DNA of 64,000 bases from a bacterium. GTDB taxonomy: Bacteria; Bacillota; Bacilli; Lactobacillales; Streptococcaceae. Location of the stretch: the NCBI GenBank assembly GCA_905221035.1, contig CAJNBP010000006.1:93592-157591 (forward strand), given 5' to 3'. The position numbers and the translations under genes were made by a program. The notes under the pieces were generated by a model, which saw only the letters and a list, made by a program, of their open reading frames with translations, did no database searches and was not told the DNA's origin. Each line of letters begins with the position of its first letter. Within the stretch, counting starts at the first letter, position 1. Positions 8,288 to 16,978 of this stretch are shown here, piece after piece.

Positions 8288-9533
8288 ATTCTTCCTCATT
8301 TTCTTGGAAATGGAGTAGATCAAGCGCAGGCTCACCTTCTGACAACTCAATGTGACGGAGCGTCCGCTCGATAGCTGTGGTGCGACGGTTTAATAATTCA
8401 TCAATATTGCCAGAGGCATGTTGGAGATGTTTTTGTGCCTTAACCAAAATCCCACCAAACTTGCCAAACTCGGTCTTGACGCTAGCAAGGGTCTTACTGA
8501 TATGGTCAGCACTCTTTTGGATATTGAGGGTTTTGAAGCCAACTGATAGGGAATTGAGGAGGGCTGATAGGGTACTTGGACCTGCGACAATAATCTGCTC
8601 CTCCCGTCTCAAATCATCAAAGAAGACAGGATTGCGGACGATTTCTGAGTAGAGACCTTCTGTTGGCACAAACAAGACTCCAAAATTAGTCGTTTGTGGT
8701 GGCGCCAAATATTTACTCTTGATATCCTTAGCAAAGCGCTTGACGCTTGCTAGGAGTGACTTACGACAGCGTTCGATTTCATCCTTATCACCTGCTTCAT
8801 AGGCTTCTTCTAAGCGATAATAATCTGCCAGTGGAAACTTAGAGTCAATTGGTAAGTAGACGTATTCCTGGTCGCCTTGTCCAGGTAACTTGATAGCGTA
8901 CTCCACTCGTTCGCTAGAGTTTTCAACCGTTGCAAATTCTCGTTCGTACTGGGCTGGTGTCATGATGTCTTCAATGATTTGCCCCAGTTGCAATTCTCCC
9001 AGAATCCCTCGCGTCTTGGTCCCAGAGAGAACCTTATTGAGGGCTCCAACATCGCGAGCAACTGTCTGCATTTCTCCCAGACCTCGATTGACAGACTCTA
9101 GTTGTTTGGAAACTGTCTCAAAGGAAGCCTGCAAGCGTGTCTGTAGGGTCTTTTCCAACTTTTCCTCGACCGTTTGGCGCATTTGTTCCAAGCGTTGCTC
9201 ATTTGATTCCTGCAAGGCTTGGAGACGTTGATCTGTTTTATCTCTAGTTTGCAAGAGGTTATCTGTCATTTCTTGACGGACTTGGGTCAGACCTTGGTGC
9301 AACTCCATTCGCACTTCTTGCAAACGGTCGCTGACAGCCACTTCCAAATCTTTTTGGTCCAGCTGGCTGGCTTGTCTGGCTTGTTCAAAGCGGTAATCCA
9401 ACTGGTCTGACAGATGATCTGCCTGATCCTCCAAGCTCTTCCTTAAATGTTTTTCCTGCTTATCCTGCCTTTGCCAAATCAGAAAGAGTCCAGCTAGGTT
9501 GGCAATTAATAATAGAACAAGTAAACTTTCCAT
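8277..9533 (-). CDS. rmuC: DNA recombination protein RmuC
   Basis: 418 residues from the ATG at 9533, which has AGGAGG seven to eight bases upstream; an upstream in-frame extension is unlikely. An N-terminal membrane anchor (LLVLLLIANLAGLFLIW) is followed by a long coiled coil to about residue 150, rich in Gln, Glu and Leu. The RmuC nuclease-like core then runs from GILGELQLGQI to GPSTLSALLNSL. RmuC limits inversions at short inverted repeats in E. coli; the biochemical role is poorly known. Tightly spaced between thiN and cbf1. Confidence 0.92.
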   Translation of the reverse strand: MESLLVLLLIANLAGLFLIWQRQDKQEKHLRKSLEDQADHLSDQLDYRFEQARQASQLDQKDLEVAVSDRLQEVRMELHQGLTQVRQEMTDNLLQTRDKTDQRLQALQESNEQRLEQMRQTVEEKLEKTLQTRLQASFETVSKQLESVNRGLGEMQTVARDVGALNKVLSGTKTRGILGELQLGQIIEDIMTPAQYEREFATVENSSERVEYAIKLPGQGDQEYVYLPIDSKFPLADYYRLEEAYEAGDKDEIERCRKSLLASVKRFAKDIKSKYLAPPQTTNFGVLFVPTEGLYSEIVRNPVFFDDLRREEQIIVAGPSTLSALLNSLSVGFKTLNIQKSADHISKTLASVKTEFGKFGGILVKAQKHLQHASGNIDELLNRRTTAIERTLRHIELSEGEPALDLLHFQENEEEYED

Positions 9534-9534
9534 C

Positions 9535-10197
9535 CTACCTCCTGTCCTTACTATGCAAGACAACCACATAGCCATCTGGGCAAGTCACCGAAACTTCCCT
9601 ATCTATATATTCGTTAGAAGCGTACACTTTTTTAAAGAAAAAATTTTCCTCTGTCAACTCATACTTGGCACCAAGAATGGTCAACTGGCTATCCCGAACT
9701 GGCATAAAGGCTAGGTAGTCATAGTCTGAACGCAGTTCAAGCTGACTAGTCCCTTCTGGACAATAGGCAATCAAATTTTGCCCATCCTCAATCGCTATCT
9801 GACGCATAAAGGGTGCCAACTTGGGATTGCTAGGCAAAAAGACATTGGCCAACATATGGTCAATACGACCACCAAGAGCCCCGAAAACAGTGACCTGAGC
9901 CTGAGGATTTTGCTCAAAGAGGGTTAAGAGAGCCAATTCCAGATCAGTATCATCTTTTTCCGGTTGGGCTTGGACAAAATGCTGAGCTCGTTTTTGAATC
10001 ACCTGTCGCTCTTCTGCAGTTACAGAATCAAAATCTCCAACTGCTAGAGCGAGAGGCAGATTTTCTTCCAAGACCCAGAGCGAGCCTCGATCCACACCGA
10101 CAAAGCAATCAAAATCCGTCCGGTAATGACCTCGGTCTCCGCCTGCGAAAACGGCAACCTTAGTCCAGTTGTTTTCTGAGAGTTTGTACTCGCTCAT
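9535..10197 (-). CDS. thiN: Thiamine pyrophosphokinase
   Basis: 220 residues from the ATG at 10197 with AAGGGAG upstream. Transfers pyrophosphate from ATP to thiamine to make the cofactor TPP. Family motifs seen: CFVGVDRGSLW, AVGDFDSVT (metal-binding DFDS), PEKDDTDLELAL and GALGGRIDHMLANV. The gene overlaps rpe by 38 bases, so the two are probably co-translated. This rsgA-rpe-thiN order is common in Firmicutes. Confidence 0.93.
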   Translation of the reverse strand: MSEYKLSENNWTKVAVFAGGDRGHYRTDFDCFVGVDRGSLWVLEENLPLALAVGDFDSVTAEERQVIQKRAQHFVQAQPEKDDTDLELALLTLFEQNPQAQVTVFGALGGRIDHMLANVFLPSNPKLAPFMRQIAIEDGQNLIAYCPEGTSQLELRSDYDYLAFMPVRDSQLTILGAKYELTEENFFFKKVYASNEYIDREVSVTCPDGYVVVLHSKDRR

Positions 10198-10816
10198 TGA
10201 CATCTCCCTTAAAGACATAGGAACCTGCTACAAAAACGGTCGCACCAGCTTCTTTAGCCTGAGCAATGGTCTGATCATCAATCCCGCCATCGACTTCGAT
10301 TTCAAAGTTCAAGCCTTTTTCCTCACGAAGGCCAACCAACTCACGAACCTTATCCATGGTTTCAGGTAGAAAAGCTTGCCCACCGAAGCCAGGGTTCACT
10401 GTCATGACTAAGACTTGGTCAACTAGGTGAATCACGTGCTTAATGGCTTCAACAGGCGTACCAGGATTGATAACGACCGAAGGTTTAACGCCGAGCGAAC
10501 GAATCTTTTGGAGAGCACCATGAATATGAGGCGTTGCTTCTACATGGATGCTGATGATATCTGCCCCTGCACGCGCAAAGTCTTCTAAATGATGCTCTGG
10601 ATTAGCTACCATCAAGTGGCAGTCAAAGACCATCTTACTATGTGGTCGAAGAGCTTCGACCACACCGGCACCAAAACTAATTTGTGGTACAAAATGACCA
10701 TCCATGATATCGATATGGGCATACTCTGCCCCAGTTGCTTCTAGGCGTTTGATTTCACGTTCAAAGTTGGCATAATCTGCTGCCAGAATTGACGGAGCAA
10801 TCTTGTATTGAGACAT
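10160..10816 (-). CDS. rpe: Ribulose-phosphate 3-epimerase
   Basis: 218 residues from the ATG at 10816 (AAGGAG upstream), the normal length. Interconverts ribulose-5-P and xylulose-5-P in the pentose phosphate pathway. TIM-barrel signature segments: SILAADYANF, HIDIMDGHFVPQISFG (metal ligands His and Asp), HLMVANPEHH, MTVNPGFGGQAFL and VDGGIDDQTI. The upstream in-frame codons belong to the rsgA 3' end and are not part of the protein. Confidence 0.96.
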   Translation of the reverse strand: MSQYKIAPSILAADYANFEREIKRLEATGAEYAHIDIMDGHFVPQISFGAGVVEALRPHSKMVFDCHLMVANPEHHLEDFARAGADIISIHVEATPHIHGALQKIRSLGVKPSVVINPGTPVEAIKHVIHLVDQVLVMTVNPGFGGQAFLPETMDKVRELVGLREEKGLNFEIEVDGGIDDQTIAQAKEAGATVFVAGSYVFKGDVNERVQTLRKQLD

Positions 10817-10826
10817 AGGTTTCTCC

Positions 10827-11705
10827 TTATTTTGGAATTTTTTTGCTGACTTTTTTATAGGTTTCTCTGCGATTTTCAATTTCGCTGAGGAATTGCAGGT
10901 AGTTGTCAAAACGGAAGGACGCAATGGTACCCTCTTCTACAGCTGGCTTGACCGCACAAGACGGCTCATGGGTATGGGTACAGCTACGGAACTTACAGTC
11001 GCGACTGACAGAAGCAATCTCTGGAAAAGCCTGATTGAGGTCTTCAGCCGTTGATACTTCATAATCCAGTGATGAAAAGCCTGGTGTATCTGCGATTTTA
11101 CCCCCATTGAGGTTGTAAAAACTAACAGCTCGAGTGGTATGACGGCCACGACCCAGACTATCTGAGATTTCTCCTGTTTCGAGATTGAGGTCCGGTGCGA
11201 TTTTATTGAGAAGGGTTGATTTGCCAACACCTGTCTGGCCCATAAAGACCGTCACTTTTCCTGTTAACAAAGGCAAAAGTTCTTCTTTACTAGTCACAAA
11301 ATCATAACCAATGTCACCATAGGTTTGTTGGTAAAAATCCAGTTCTCCTCTATCTTCCAACAAGTCCATTTTGGAAATATAAACAATAGGATGGATGCCC
11401 TTGTGCTCCAAAAGAACCAAGAAACGATCCAGCAAGTTGCTGTTAAAGTCCGGTTCCTTGACGGACATGATTACCACAGCTTGATCGATATTGACAATGG
11501 GCGGACGAACCAGACTGTTTTTCCGTTCGTGAATTTTGAGGATATAACCTTCTGAATTTTCCTCGGCAGAGAAATCTACCCAATCCCCAACGTAAGGGGT
11601 ATGGCCTTTTTTACGGAAATTCCCACGCGCGCGCGTCTGATAAACCTGGCCATCACTCTCTACATAGTAGAATCCTGCCAAGGCTTTAATGATTTGTCCC
11701 TGCAT
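10827..11705 (-). CDS. rsgA: Small ribosomal subunit biogenesis GTPase RsgA
   Basis: 292 residues from the ATG at 11705. A circularly permuted GTPase that checks late 30S maturation. An N-terminal OB-fold (1-65) is followed by G4 (SKMDLL near 118), G1 [12 protein letters not shown] near 166-177 and G3 DTPGFSS near 213. The C-terminal zinc site is built from C...CTHTHEPSC. It lies between ksgA and rpe with one-base and ten-base gaps. KsgA and RsgA both act on 30S assembly. Confidence 0.95.
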   Translation of the reverse strand: MQGQIIKALAGFYYVESDGQVYQTRARGNFRKKGHTPYVGDWVDFSAEENSEGYILKIHERKNSLVRPPIVNIDQAVVIMSVKEPDFNSNLLDRFLVLLEHKGIHPIVYISKMDLLEDRGELDFYQQTYGDIGYDFVTSKEELLPLLTGKVTVFMGQTGVGKSTLLNKIAPDLNLETGEISDSLGRGRHTTRAVSFYNLNGGKIADTPGFSSLDYEVSTAEDLNQAFPEIASVSRDCKFRSCTHTHEPSCAVKPAVEEGTIASFRFDNYLQFLSEIENRRETYKKVSKKIPK

Positions 11706-11706
11706 C

Positions 11707-12579
11707 TTAGAGTCCTTGTCCTTTAAGCGCATCAGCTAGGCTGGCAAACTCTGCCAAGCTGAGAGCTTCACCACGCACAGATGGAGACAAGCCTGCCTGA
11801 TCCAATGCCTTGGTCAATTTATCCTTGACTTCTTCAGTTTTGCCAAAGTAACCTGTCAAGTTGTTCCACAAGGTCTTACGGCGATGGGTGAAACTTGCCT
11901 TGGAAACCTTAAAGAAGAAGTTCTCGTCTTCCACTGCTACGGCTGGCTCTGGACGACGCACCATTTTCAAAATAGCTGAATCCACATTTGGCGCTGGCAC
12001 AAAGACTGTACGCGGCACGATAAAGGCAACCTTGGCAGTCATGTAATACTGAACCGCAATCGACAAGCTACCATAAGCCTTGGTATTCGGCTGGGCTGAA
12101 ATTCTGTCCGCCACTTCTTTTTGCATCATAACGACAAACTCACTAAAAGGAATCCCACTCTCGATCAAGTGCATGAGAATAGGCGTCGTGATGTAATAAG
12201 GCAAGTTAGCTACTACCTTGATTGGCAGGTCAGGATTTTTAAAATTCTGGATATGTTGAGCCAAATCAACCTTGAGAATGTCCTCGTTAACTACAGTCAC
12301 ATTGTCAAAATCACGCAGGGTATCTGCCAAAATTGGCACCAAACGGTGGTCGATCTCAAAGGCCATGACTTGAGCCGCACGCTCAGCCAGAAACTCTGTC
12401 AAGGCACCAATCCCTGGCCCTATTTCGATAACATTAACCTGGTCATCAATTTCAGCTGTATCCACGATTTTTTGAAGGATATTGGTATCCGTCAAGAAAT
12501 TTTGCCCGAAAGATTTTTTAAAGGTAAAACCGTGACGCTCCAGCACTGCCTTGGTCACGCTATAATCTGCAATTCTCAT
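11707..12579 (-). CDS. ksgA: 16S rRNA dimethyladenosine transferase KsgA
   Basis: 290 residues. Dimethylates two adjacent adenines near the 3' end of 16S rRNA. Motifs: [11 protein letters not shown] at the N-terminus, SAM-binding [17 protein letters not shown] near residues 49-64, EDIL, and the catalytic motif [10 protein letters not shown] near residue 125. Full length with no damage; absence or inactivation gives kasugamycin resistance, so this strain should be normal in that respect. Probably first gene of ksgA-rsgA-rpe-thiN-rmuC-cbf1. Confidence 0.96.
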   Translation of the reverse strand: MRIADYSVTKAVLERHGFTFKKSFGQNFLTDTNILQKIVDTAEIDDQVNVIEIGPGIGALTEFLAERAAQVMAFEIDHRLVPILADTLRDFDNVTVVNEDILKVDLAQHIQNFKNPDLPIKVVANLPYYITTPILMHLIESGIPFSEFVVMMQKEVADRISAQPNTKAYGSLSIAVQYYMTAKVAFIVPRTVFVPAPNVDSAILKMVRRPEPAVAVEDENFFFKVSKASFTHRRKTLWNNLTGYFGKTEEVKDKLTKALDQAGLSPSVRGEALSLAEFASLADALKGQGL

Positions 12580-12653
12580 CTATTCTCTTTTCTATTATCT
12601 GTTACTACTATTGTAACACATTCCCCTTGTATTTTGGGGGTGAAAATCATACC

Positions 12654-12685
12654 AAAAAACTATCTTTCCTCATGAAGAAAGATAG
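12654..12685 (-). terminator. Terminator of the ABC/bacteriocin-export operon
   Basis: Perfect 9-bp stem CTATCTTTC / GAAAGATAG followed on the minus strand by TTTTTTGG. It ends the three-gene unit 15684-12710. Confidence 0.88.
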
Positions 12686-12709
12686 TCTTGGAAATCTTTA
12701 AAAGTGGGC

Positions 12710-13018
12710 TTAGCGCTTCTCTCGAAACATGCGTTCAAAAAAATCAGCTTCTTGATAACTTCGATTTTCGGGTAGGGTCAAATCCACATCCTCCTCCACA
12801 TCATCCACTGTCAGTTCAACCGTCTGAGGTAAATTTTTCAAGCGATAATGCTTTTGCCTTTGCCCTTCAATACTAGCAAAATCAAGCAAATAGCCATTCA
12901 CTCGGATTTGAACTAAAAGAAGATGATTGGTCATATTTTCCATGATGAGGATATCTTCTAAACCACCTCTGGCACTAGGATAATCAGATACCCTGCGAAT
13001 ACGGATTTTTTCACACAT
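12710..13018 (-). CDS. Conserved small hypothetical protein of the bacteriocin-export operon
   Basis: 102 residues from the ATG at 13018 (GAGGGAG seven bases upstream). No signal peptide or membrane segment; a mixed alpha/beta composition with an acidic middle (VDDVEEDVDLTLPE). It overlaps the ATPase gene by 8 bases (ATGTGTGA), so it is translationally coupled to it. I recall a hypothetical gene at this place in pneumococcus but no function. It may be a cytosolic accessory or immunity factor for the ABC system; that is inference from position only. Confidence 0.8.
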   Translation of the reverse strand: MCEKIRIRRVSDYPSARGGLEDILIMENMTNHLLLVQIRVNGYLLDFASIEGQRQKHYRLKNLPQTVELTVDDVEEDVDLTLPENRSYQEADFFERMFREKR

Positions 13019-13652
13019 GAGCAAGCTCCCTCATATCAATGATTTCATCTGCCTTATTCCAGATTAGGGGATTATGAGTCGCAATGATGATAATTCGATT
13101 TTCATCTTTCAAGCCCACCAAGAGATTCATAACCTCCTCTGAATTTTCAGGATCAAGAGCTGCTGTTGGTTCATCTGCCAAAATCAAGGGTGGATTTTTC
13201 AAAATAGTCTTAGCAAGGGCAACTCGTTGGGCCTCTCCCCCAGATAAAGTATAAATTTTTTGTTCTAGATCCAAATACCCTAAATTAACCTTTTCTAAAG
13301 CCTCCACTTGCCTTTCCAAACGTTCTACTTTTGAGATTTTCTGACCAACAAAGCCCAAATCCAAATTCTCTTTGATTGATTGGTTTTCTAAGAGGCCAAA
13401 ATTTTGAAAGAGATAGCCCATCTGGTCTCGAAAATACTCACGAGTGGGTATGGTTTTTAAATCTTTCCCCTGATAGAGAACCCTTCCACCATCTATCTTT
13501 TCTAGCTTCCCTAAGATATTCAGCAGAGTCGTCTTTCCGCTCCCACTCTTCCCGATTAAGGCATAGACCTTGCCCTTCTCCAGCTTGAGATTCAAACCAG
13601 AGAAAATCGCTCGGTCATTAAATTTCTTTTCCAATCCTTGAATATCAATCAT
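13011..13652 (-). CDS. Bacteriocin-associated ABC transporter ATPase (lactococcin-972 group)
   Basis: 213 residues, MacB/LolD-like size. Walker A GKSGSGKTTLLN near residues 32-43, Q-loop LFQNFGLLENQ, signature LSGGEAQRVALAK near residue 136, Walker B LILADEPTAALDP near 155-167, switch His in ATHNP. It is one base from the 676-residue membrane protein. In lactococcin-972-like clusters, an ATPase of this group and a seven-segment membrane partner provide immunity or export. The partner for this pair would be the secreted protein encoded upstream. Confidence 0.9.
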   Translation of the reverse strand: MIDIQGLEKKFNDRAIFSGLNLKLEKGKVYALIGKSGSGKTTLLNILGKLEKIDGGRVLYQGKDLKTIPTREYFRDQMGYLFQNFGLLENQSIKENLDLGFVGQKISKVERLERQVEALEKVNLGYLDLEQKIYTLSGGEAQRVALAKTILKNPPLILADEPTAALDPENSEEVMNLLVGLKDENRIIIIATHNPLIWNKADEIIDMRELAHV

Positions 13653-13653
13653 C

Positions 13654-15684
13654 TTATTTTCCTTTCAATACTGCCATGCTACCAGCTTCTTCTTTTTTAT
13701 CCTGCCTTACTAAAATCAAGAGGGCGTTAAGCGTAAACAAAGCTACAACTAGAGCGCTAACCAAGCCATCTCCTGTCAAAACACTAGATAAGATTAGGCC
13801 AAGCAAAAGAATTCCTCCTTGCGCCAGCAAGTACTTGCCATGAAGCTCATAGATTGTCATGCCAGCAAGACGTTTAATCATAATTTCCCGTCTGAACTGC
13901 TCAAAATAGAGAAGATTCATGGAATCAAATAATAAAATAGCCGTAGACAGGGTCAAAATCGTCCCAATAAGGAGAGAGTAAAACTCCATCCGTTTGTCAT
14001 TTAGTACCTTGGCAAAAAATAGCTGGCTTTTTACCAAATAAGAGACCTTGTGATACAGGCCTTGCTCTTTTAGAGCTGTGATGCTGTCTCCATATCGATC
14101 TAGTTTCAAGGCACTATTAGCTGTAGTTCCCCACAACATCCCTGCAACAGGTCTTGTTCCAGTCGCTTGCGGCGTTAGAACTACAATAATCGGATCTTTT
14201 AGGTATTGACGTGTCGTCTTGTATCCATCGTTATAGAGGAAACGTTCCTGTCCTGTTTCTGTAAAAGCTAGCGTTACCTGTGGGAGATAGTGTTTCTGAC
14301 TCGTCGTTTCTACACTTTCAGATGAAAAATTTTGCAGGTAATCTGTAAATAATCCTTGATAGTAGGCAGACTGCTCTCGCAAGCTCTCAGGCAAGATCAG
14401 CCCAAACTCTCCCTCAGACAAGTTTTGCATCTTGTCCATAAACTCTGAAGAAACGGTAATCTTTTCTTCTATCAGATAGCGCGGTGAGACATAGATAACA
14501 TTCCCTGACGGTGTGTAGTCATTGAGACGATTGCCATCTAAATCCTCTTCTGCTCCATCTGAGAAATTGTCAACATTGCTCATAATATAAAAAGAGTCTG
14601 TATTGGCTAACCGTTCTCCAGTAAATGTCTGCCACTCGCGATTATCCTTACGCATTCCTTCTTCATCGGCAAATGCACTAGACCAACCAAAGGATAGACG
14701 GTAACGGTCTGAGGACTGGCTCCATTTATCACTTGCCTTCTCCATCTCCTGCATTTCACGGTAGTGGGGTAGGAGAGCAGTCGCACTCGATCCGACCACC
14801 AGCACGGCTAAGAGTTGCCCCACCATCATCAATGTCATCATTCGTTTGAGAGGGAGTTTCCCTTTCAAGAGATCTACCAGACTATTTTCCTGTAATCCAA
14901 GTAGATACACTACACTTAATAAGGTAGAAATCCCTGCCAAGATCAATCCATAAAGTAGAAGAGCAATGATGACAAGTTGAACCGTTGCCATAAACAAGGC
15001 ACCTTGATACCAGAGAATCCCCAATCCCAAAAGACTGGATACCAGCATCGAGAAGATAAGCTGTCTCACATCTTCTAACACCGGTCTGAGAACCACCCCA
15101 AACAAGCTCTCACCAGCGATCAAGCGAATCCCTGCCTGACGAAGGGACTTGATCCGATAAATCAGGGTCAAACTCATAAAGGTCAGCAGAAAAATAGCTA
15201 AACTCAGTAGCACCATAGGGGTGGCAGCCAATAGTAAGACTATCGAAAATGGATCTTCTCCATTCGAAACAAAGCCTTGATAACCAAGTTCTTGCAGGGT
15301 GGTCTGTAAGCTCACTCCATCCAAACTTCCTGACACAATCAAGTAAGACCCTAATAAATCACTCGTTTCTGCACTCTCCTTTGAGGAAATGGTCAGACCT
15401 TCTGGAAGCTCTCCCTGGCCATAAGTGGCATAGGTAAAGCGTGTTTCTCCAGCTTCATTTGGCTCAACGATTCGACGGGCGATGAGACTATTGTGCTCTA
15501 CCGCCAAGTTACTCAAAGCCTCTGTCACCTCTTCGCGAATAGCTACTGGTTGATTTATCATCACTCCTGTCACATCAACAGAGGGATAGTTACCAAATAA
15601 AATCTCTTCTCGATGGTCAACGGAAGTTATCACCATATAAAGCGATACCAATACCATTGAAATCAAAATAAATAAACGTTTCAT
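13654..15684 (-). CDS. Bacteriocin-associated integral membrane protein (bact_immun_7tm type)
   Basis: 676 residues from the ATG at 15684, chosen because GGAGGAAGTG directly precedes it. A membrane anchor or signal (LFILISMVLVSLYMVITSV) is followed by an extracytoplasmic domain and a first cluster of transmembrane segments (about 150-310). A large extracytoplasmic domain (about 315-570) and a second cluster at the C-terminus follow. This FtsX/MacB-like layout matches the membrane proteins paired with lactococcin-972-group ATPases. It probably confers immunity to, or exports, the neighbouring secreted toxin candidate. Confidence 0.88.
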   Translation of the reverse strand: MKRLFILISMVLVSLYMVITSVDHREEILFGNYPSVDVTGVMINQPVAIREEVTEALSNLAVEHNSLIARRIVEPNEAGETRFTYATYGQGELPEGLTISSKESAETSDLLGSYLIVSGSLDGVSLQTTLQELGYQGFVSNGEDPFSIVLLLAATPMVLLSLAIFLLTFMSLTLIYRIKSLRQAGIRLIAGESLFGVVLRPVLEDVRQLIFSMLVSSLLGLGILWYQGALFMATVQLVIIALLLYGLILAGISTLLSVVYLLGLQENSLVDLLKGKLPLKRMMTLMMVGQLLAVLVVGSSATALLPHYREMQEMEKASDKWSQSSDRYRLSFGWSSAFADEEGMRKDNREWQTFTGERLANTDSFYIMSNVDNFSDGAEEDLDGNRLNDYTPSGNVIYVSPRYLIEEKITVSSEFMDKMQNLSEGEFGLILPESLREQSAYYQGLFTDYLQNFSSESVETTSQKHYLPQVTLAFTETGQERFLYNDGYKTTRQYLKDPIIVVLTPQATGTRPVAGMLWGTTANSALKLDRYGDSITALKEQGLYHKVSYLVKSQLFFAKVLNDKRMEFYSLLIGTILTLSTAILLFDSMNLLYFEQFRREIMIKRLAGMTIYELHGKYLLAQGGILLLGLILSSVLTGDGLVSALVVALFTLNALLILVRQDKKEEAGSMAVLKGK

Positions 15685-15790
15685 CACTTCCTCCAAAAAG
15701 TTACTTGGTCACTTAGTGAGAAGATGACCACAGTCACTGCGATGTTAAGAAGCTTATTAAGTTCTTTCTGCTAGCAACATCTTCAAATAC

Positions 15791-15819
15791 ATTATATCCG
15801 TTTTTTCAAGAACTATCAA
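15791..15819 (-). promoter_or_regulatory. Promoter of the ABC export/immunity operon
   Basis: TTGATA (15814-15819), 17-base spacer, TATAAT (15791-15796) on the minus strand, about 100 bases upstream of the membrane-protein start. The -35 touches the palindrome at 15818-15835. Confidence 0.85.
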
Positions 15820-15835
15820 GGACGTCAACGTCCTT
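15818..15835. promoter_or_regulatory. Palindrome at the ABC-operon promoter (candidate operator)
   Basis: AAGGACGTCAACGTCCTT, 8-bp arms around CA, overlapping the edge of the -35. The same palindrome with two changes lies at the same position relative to the other promoter of this locus (17082-17099). A candidate binding site for the RRNPP regulator at 17217-18128; inference from position and symmetry. Confidence 0.6.
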
Positions 15836-15872
15836 AAAATAGAACCATTTCGTGTCATTTTTAGCTTATATC

Positions 15873-15906
15873 TAAAAAATCAGCTCTAAAGACGAACTTT
15901 AGAACT
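15873..15906 (-). terminator. Terminator within repeat copy 1
   Basis: On the minus strand AGTTCTAAAG TTCGT CTTTAGAGCT then GATTTTTT: 10-bp stem with one wobble, five-base loop, T-run. It separates the precursor/immunity unit from the ABC operon. Confidence 0.8.
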
Positions 15907-15963
15907 GTTTTGATGCAAGAACAAGGACATTTTTGTCATTGTTTCACTATGTTTATAAATATT

Positions 15964-16225
15964 CTTACCTTATTATAAAACGAAGGACACATAAAAAGGT
16001 GCCTATTTGATGTACTCTGATTGCAAAATACCACAAAGTAAATTTAACATAATCTCCAATCATTCGTATAAACAATTGTGTGAAACTAATTCGAGAAAAA
16101 TCAAACACTAGTTGTCAGAGACTTTTTTAGGATTATTGTTTATTACTCGCAAATGGTAAACACGGATTATTCCTACTACTATGAGAACAACTAAATAAGA
16201 CTGATTACAGAATTATTTCTTTAAA
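15964..16225. other. Non-coding stretch between the small membrane peptide and repeat copy 1
   Basis: No complete gene seen. On the minus strand an open stretch of about 30 codons near 16109-16200 would encode a hydrophobic tail (YLVVLIVVGIIRVYHL...) but has no start codon; it may be the remnant of a lost small membrane protein gene. Confidence 0.4.
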
Positions 16226-16393
16226 TTATTCGTTTCCTTCTTTATAAAACGGATATGTAACTATTATACCCAAAGTACTAATTATAATTTTAAAAATTGC
16301 ACCTAAAATATTTAAAGTTGATAAATCAAGTATTCCGTGTATTAGGTATAGTAGACAGAAAAAGAATGGAAGGTATTTTTTTAATTTTTTCAT
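16226..16393 (-). CDS. 55-residue membrane peptide, probable bacteriocin immunity protein
   Basis: An ATG three bases after the stop of the secreted precursor opens a 55-codon frame: a basic start (MKKLKKYLPF), two hydrophobic segments (about 8-22 and 28-47) and a short charged tail (YKEGNE). No good Shine-Dalgarno is visible at the junction, so translation would depend on coupling to the precursor gene. Small two-segment basic membrane proteins directly behind a bacteriocin gene are the usual form of dedicated immunity proteins. No family was recognised; the function is inferred from position, size and topology. Confidence 0.7.
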   Translation of the reverse strand: MKKLKKYLPFFFCLLYLIHGILDLSTLNILGAIFKIIISTLGIIVTYPFYKEGNE

Positions 16394-16396
16394 AAA

Positions 16397-16876
16397 CTAT
16401 AGTGCTATCAAGGTCAAAGCTTTAGCTACTGTCCAAGCCATCCAATCTGGCATACCTGCACGCTTACAAGCCTGGTAGATTCCATATTCAATCCAACCAG
16501 TAAAGTGTTCTAGTGTACTCAATATGGCATTCAATCCTATATATTGATTTATCCATCTTTTAACATTCGAAGGGAGTTTACTATAACCTTTTCGAATAGC
16601 TGTAACTGAAAAAGACCACTTTCCTCTGTCCATTTTAGCAGCTTGGATATCCTCTTGAGAAACTATATCTTTATTAAATTCTAATATACGTCCATTATCT
16701 ACATAGATATGCTTTCCTTCACCATTAGTTGCCGTAGAACGTTTTGAAACTTGAGTTGCTTTATCCGAAACTGAGTATGTAGAAGCAAAAGCAGTTGCAG
16801 ATGGGAGAGCAACAGTACTTAATGTTAAAAAGCAACTTAAAACAATTGCTGTTTTTGTTAAAATCTTATTTTTCAT
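16397..16876 (-). CDS. Secreted bacteriocin-like precursor, 159 residues
   Basis: The start is the ATG at 16876, with GAGGAG eight bases upstream. A Sec signal peptide is clear: basic MKNKILTK, hydrophobic core, and an ATAFAS cleavage region near residue 32. A polar linker (about 33-75, Ser/Thr/Lys-rich) is followed by a compact C-terminal part. This holds several aromatic and hydrophobic helical segments and ends in a segment starting near MPDWMAWTVAKAL and closing in LTLIAL. It has one Cys after the signal, in YQACKRAG. It lacks a double-glycine leader and does not look like lactococcin 972, whose ABC partners sit next door. The locus (regulator, tiny peptide, small membrane peptide, bacteriocin ABC) argues for a toxin or bacteriocin; the family is not recognised. 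Confidence 0.75.
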   Translation of the reverse strand: MKNKILTKTAIVLSCFLTLSTVALPSATAFASTYSVSDKATQVSKRSTATNGEGKHIYVDNGRILEFNKDIVSQEDIQAAKMDRGKWSFSVTAIRKGYSKLPSNVKRWINQYIGLNAILSTLEHFTGWIEYGIYQACKRAGMPDWMAWTVAKALTLIAL

Positions 16877-16978
16877 TTTATTTTCTCCTCGAAATATACA
16901 TTTTATCATAACTATCCTAATAAACTGACACTTTGCCCTAAAGAATCTATTTTGAAACTAAGTAGACATAACTAAATT

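Larger units (their letters stand above)
15818..15963. repeat. 146-bp direct repeat, copy 1
   Basis: Aligns without gaps to 17082-17227 with about 13 mismatches by hand (about 91% identity). Contains the palindrome, a terminator hairpin and a second half-palindrome AAGGACAT...GTCA (15923-15938). The last bases correspond to the final codons and stop of the regulator gene, although no regulator gene is attached here. This copy looks like a duplicated regulator 3' end. Confidence 0.92.

Noticed and set aside
16397..16876. Lactococcin 972-family bacteriocin
   Set aside because: The ABC neighbours suggest it, but the precursor is too long and lacks the Gly/His/Tyr-rich mature pattern of that family.
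16226..16876. Circular bacteriocin (uberolysin/circularin type) pair
   Set aside because: The precursor has a Sec signal plus long linker and there is no SpoIIM/DUF95-type membrane gene as in circular bacteriocin loci.
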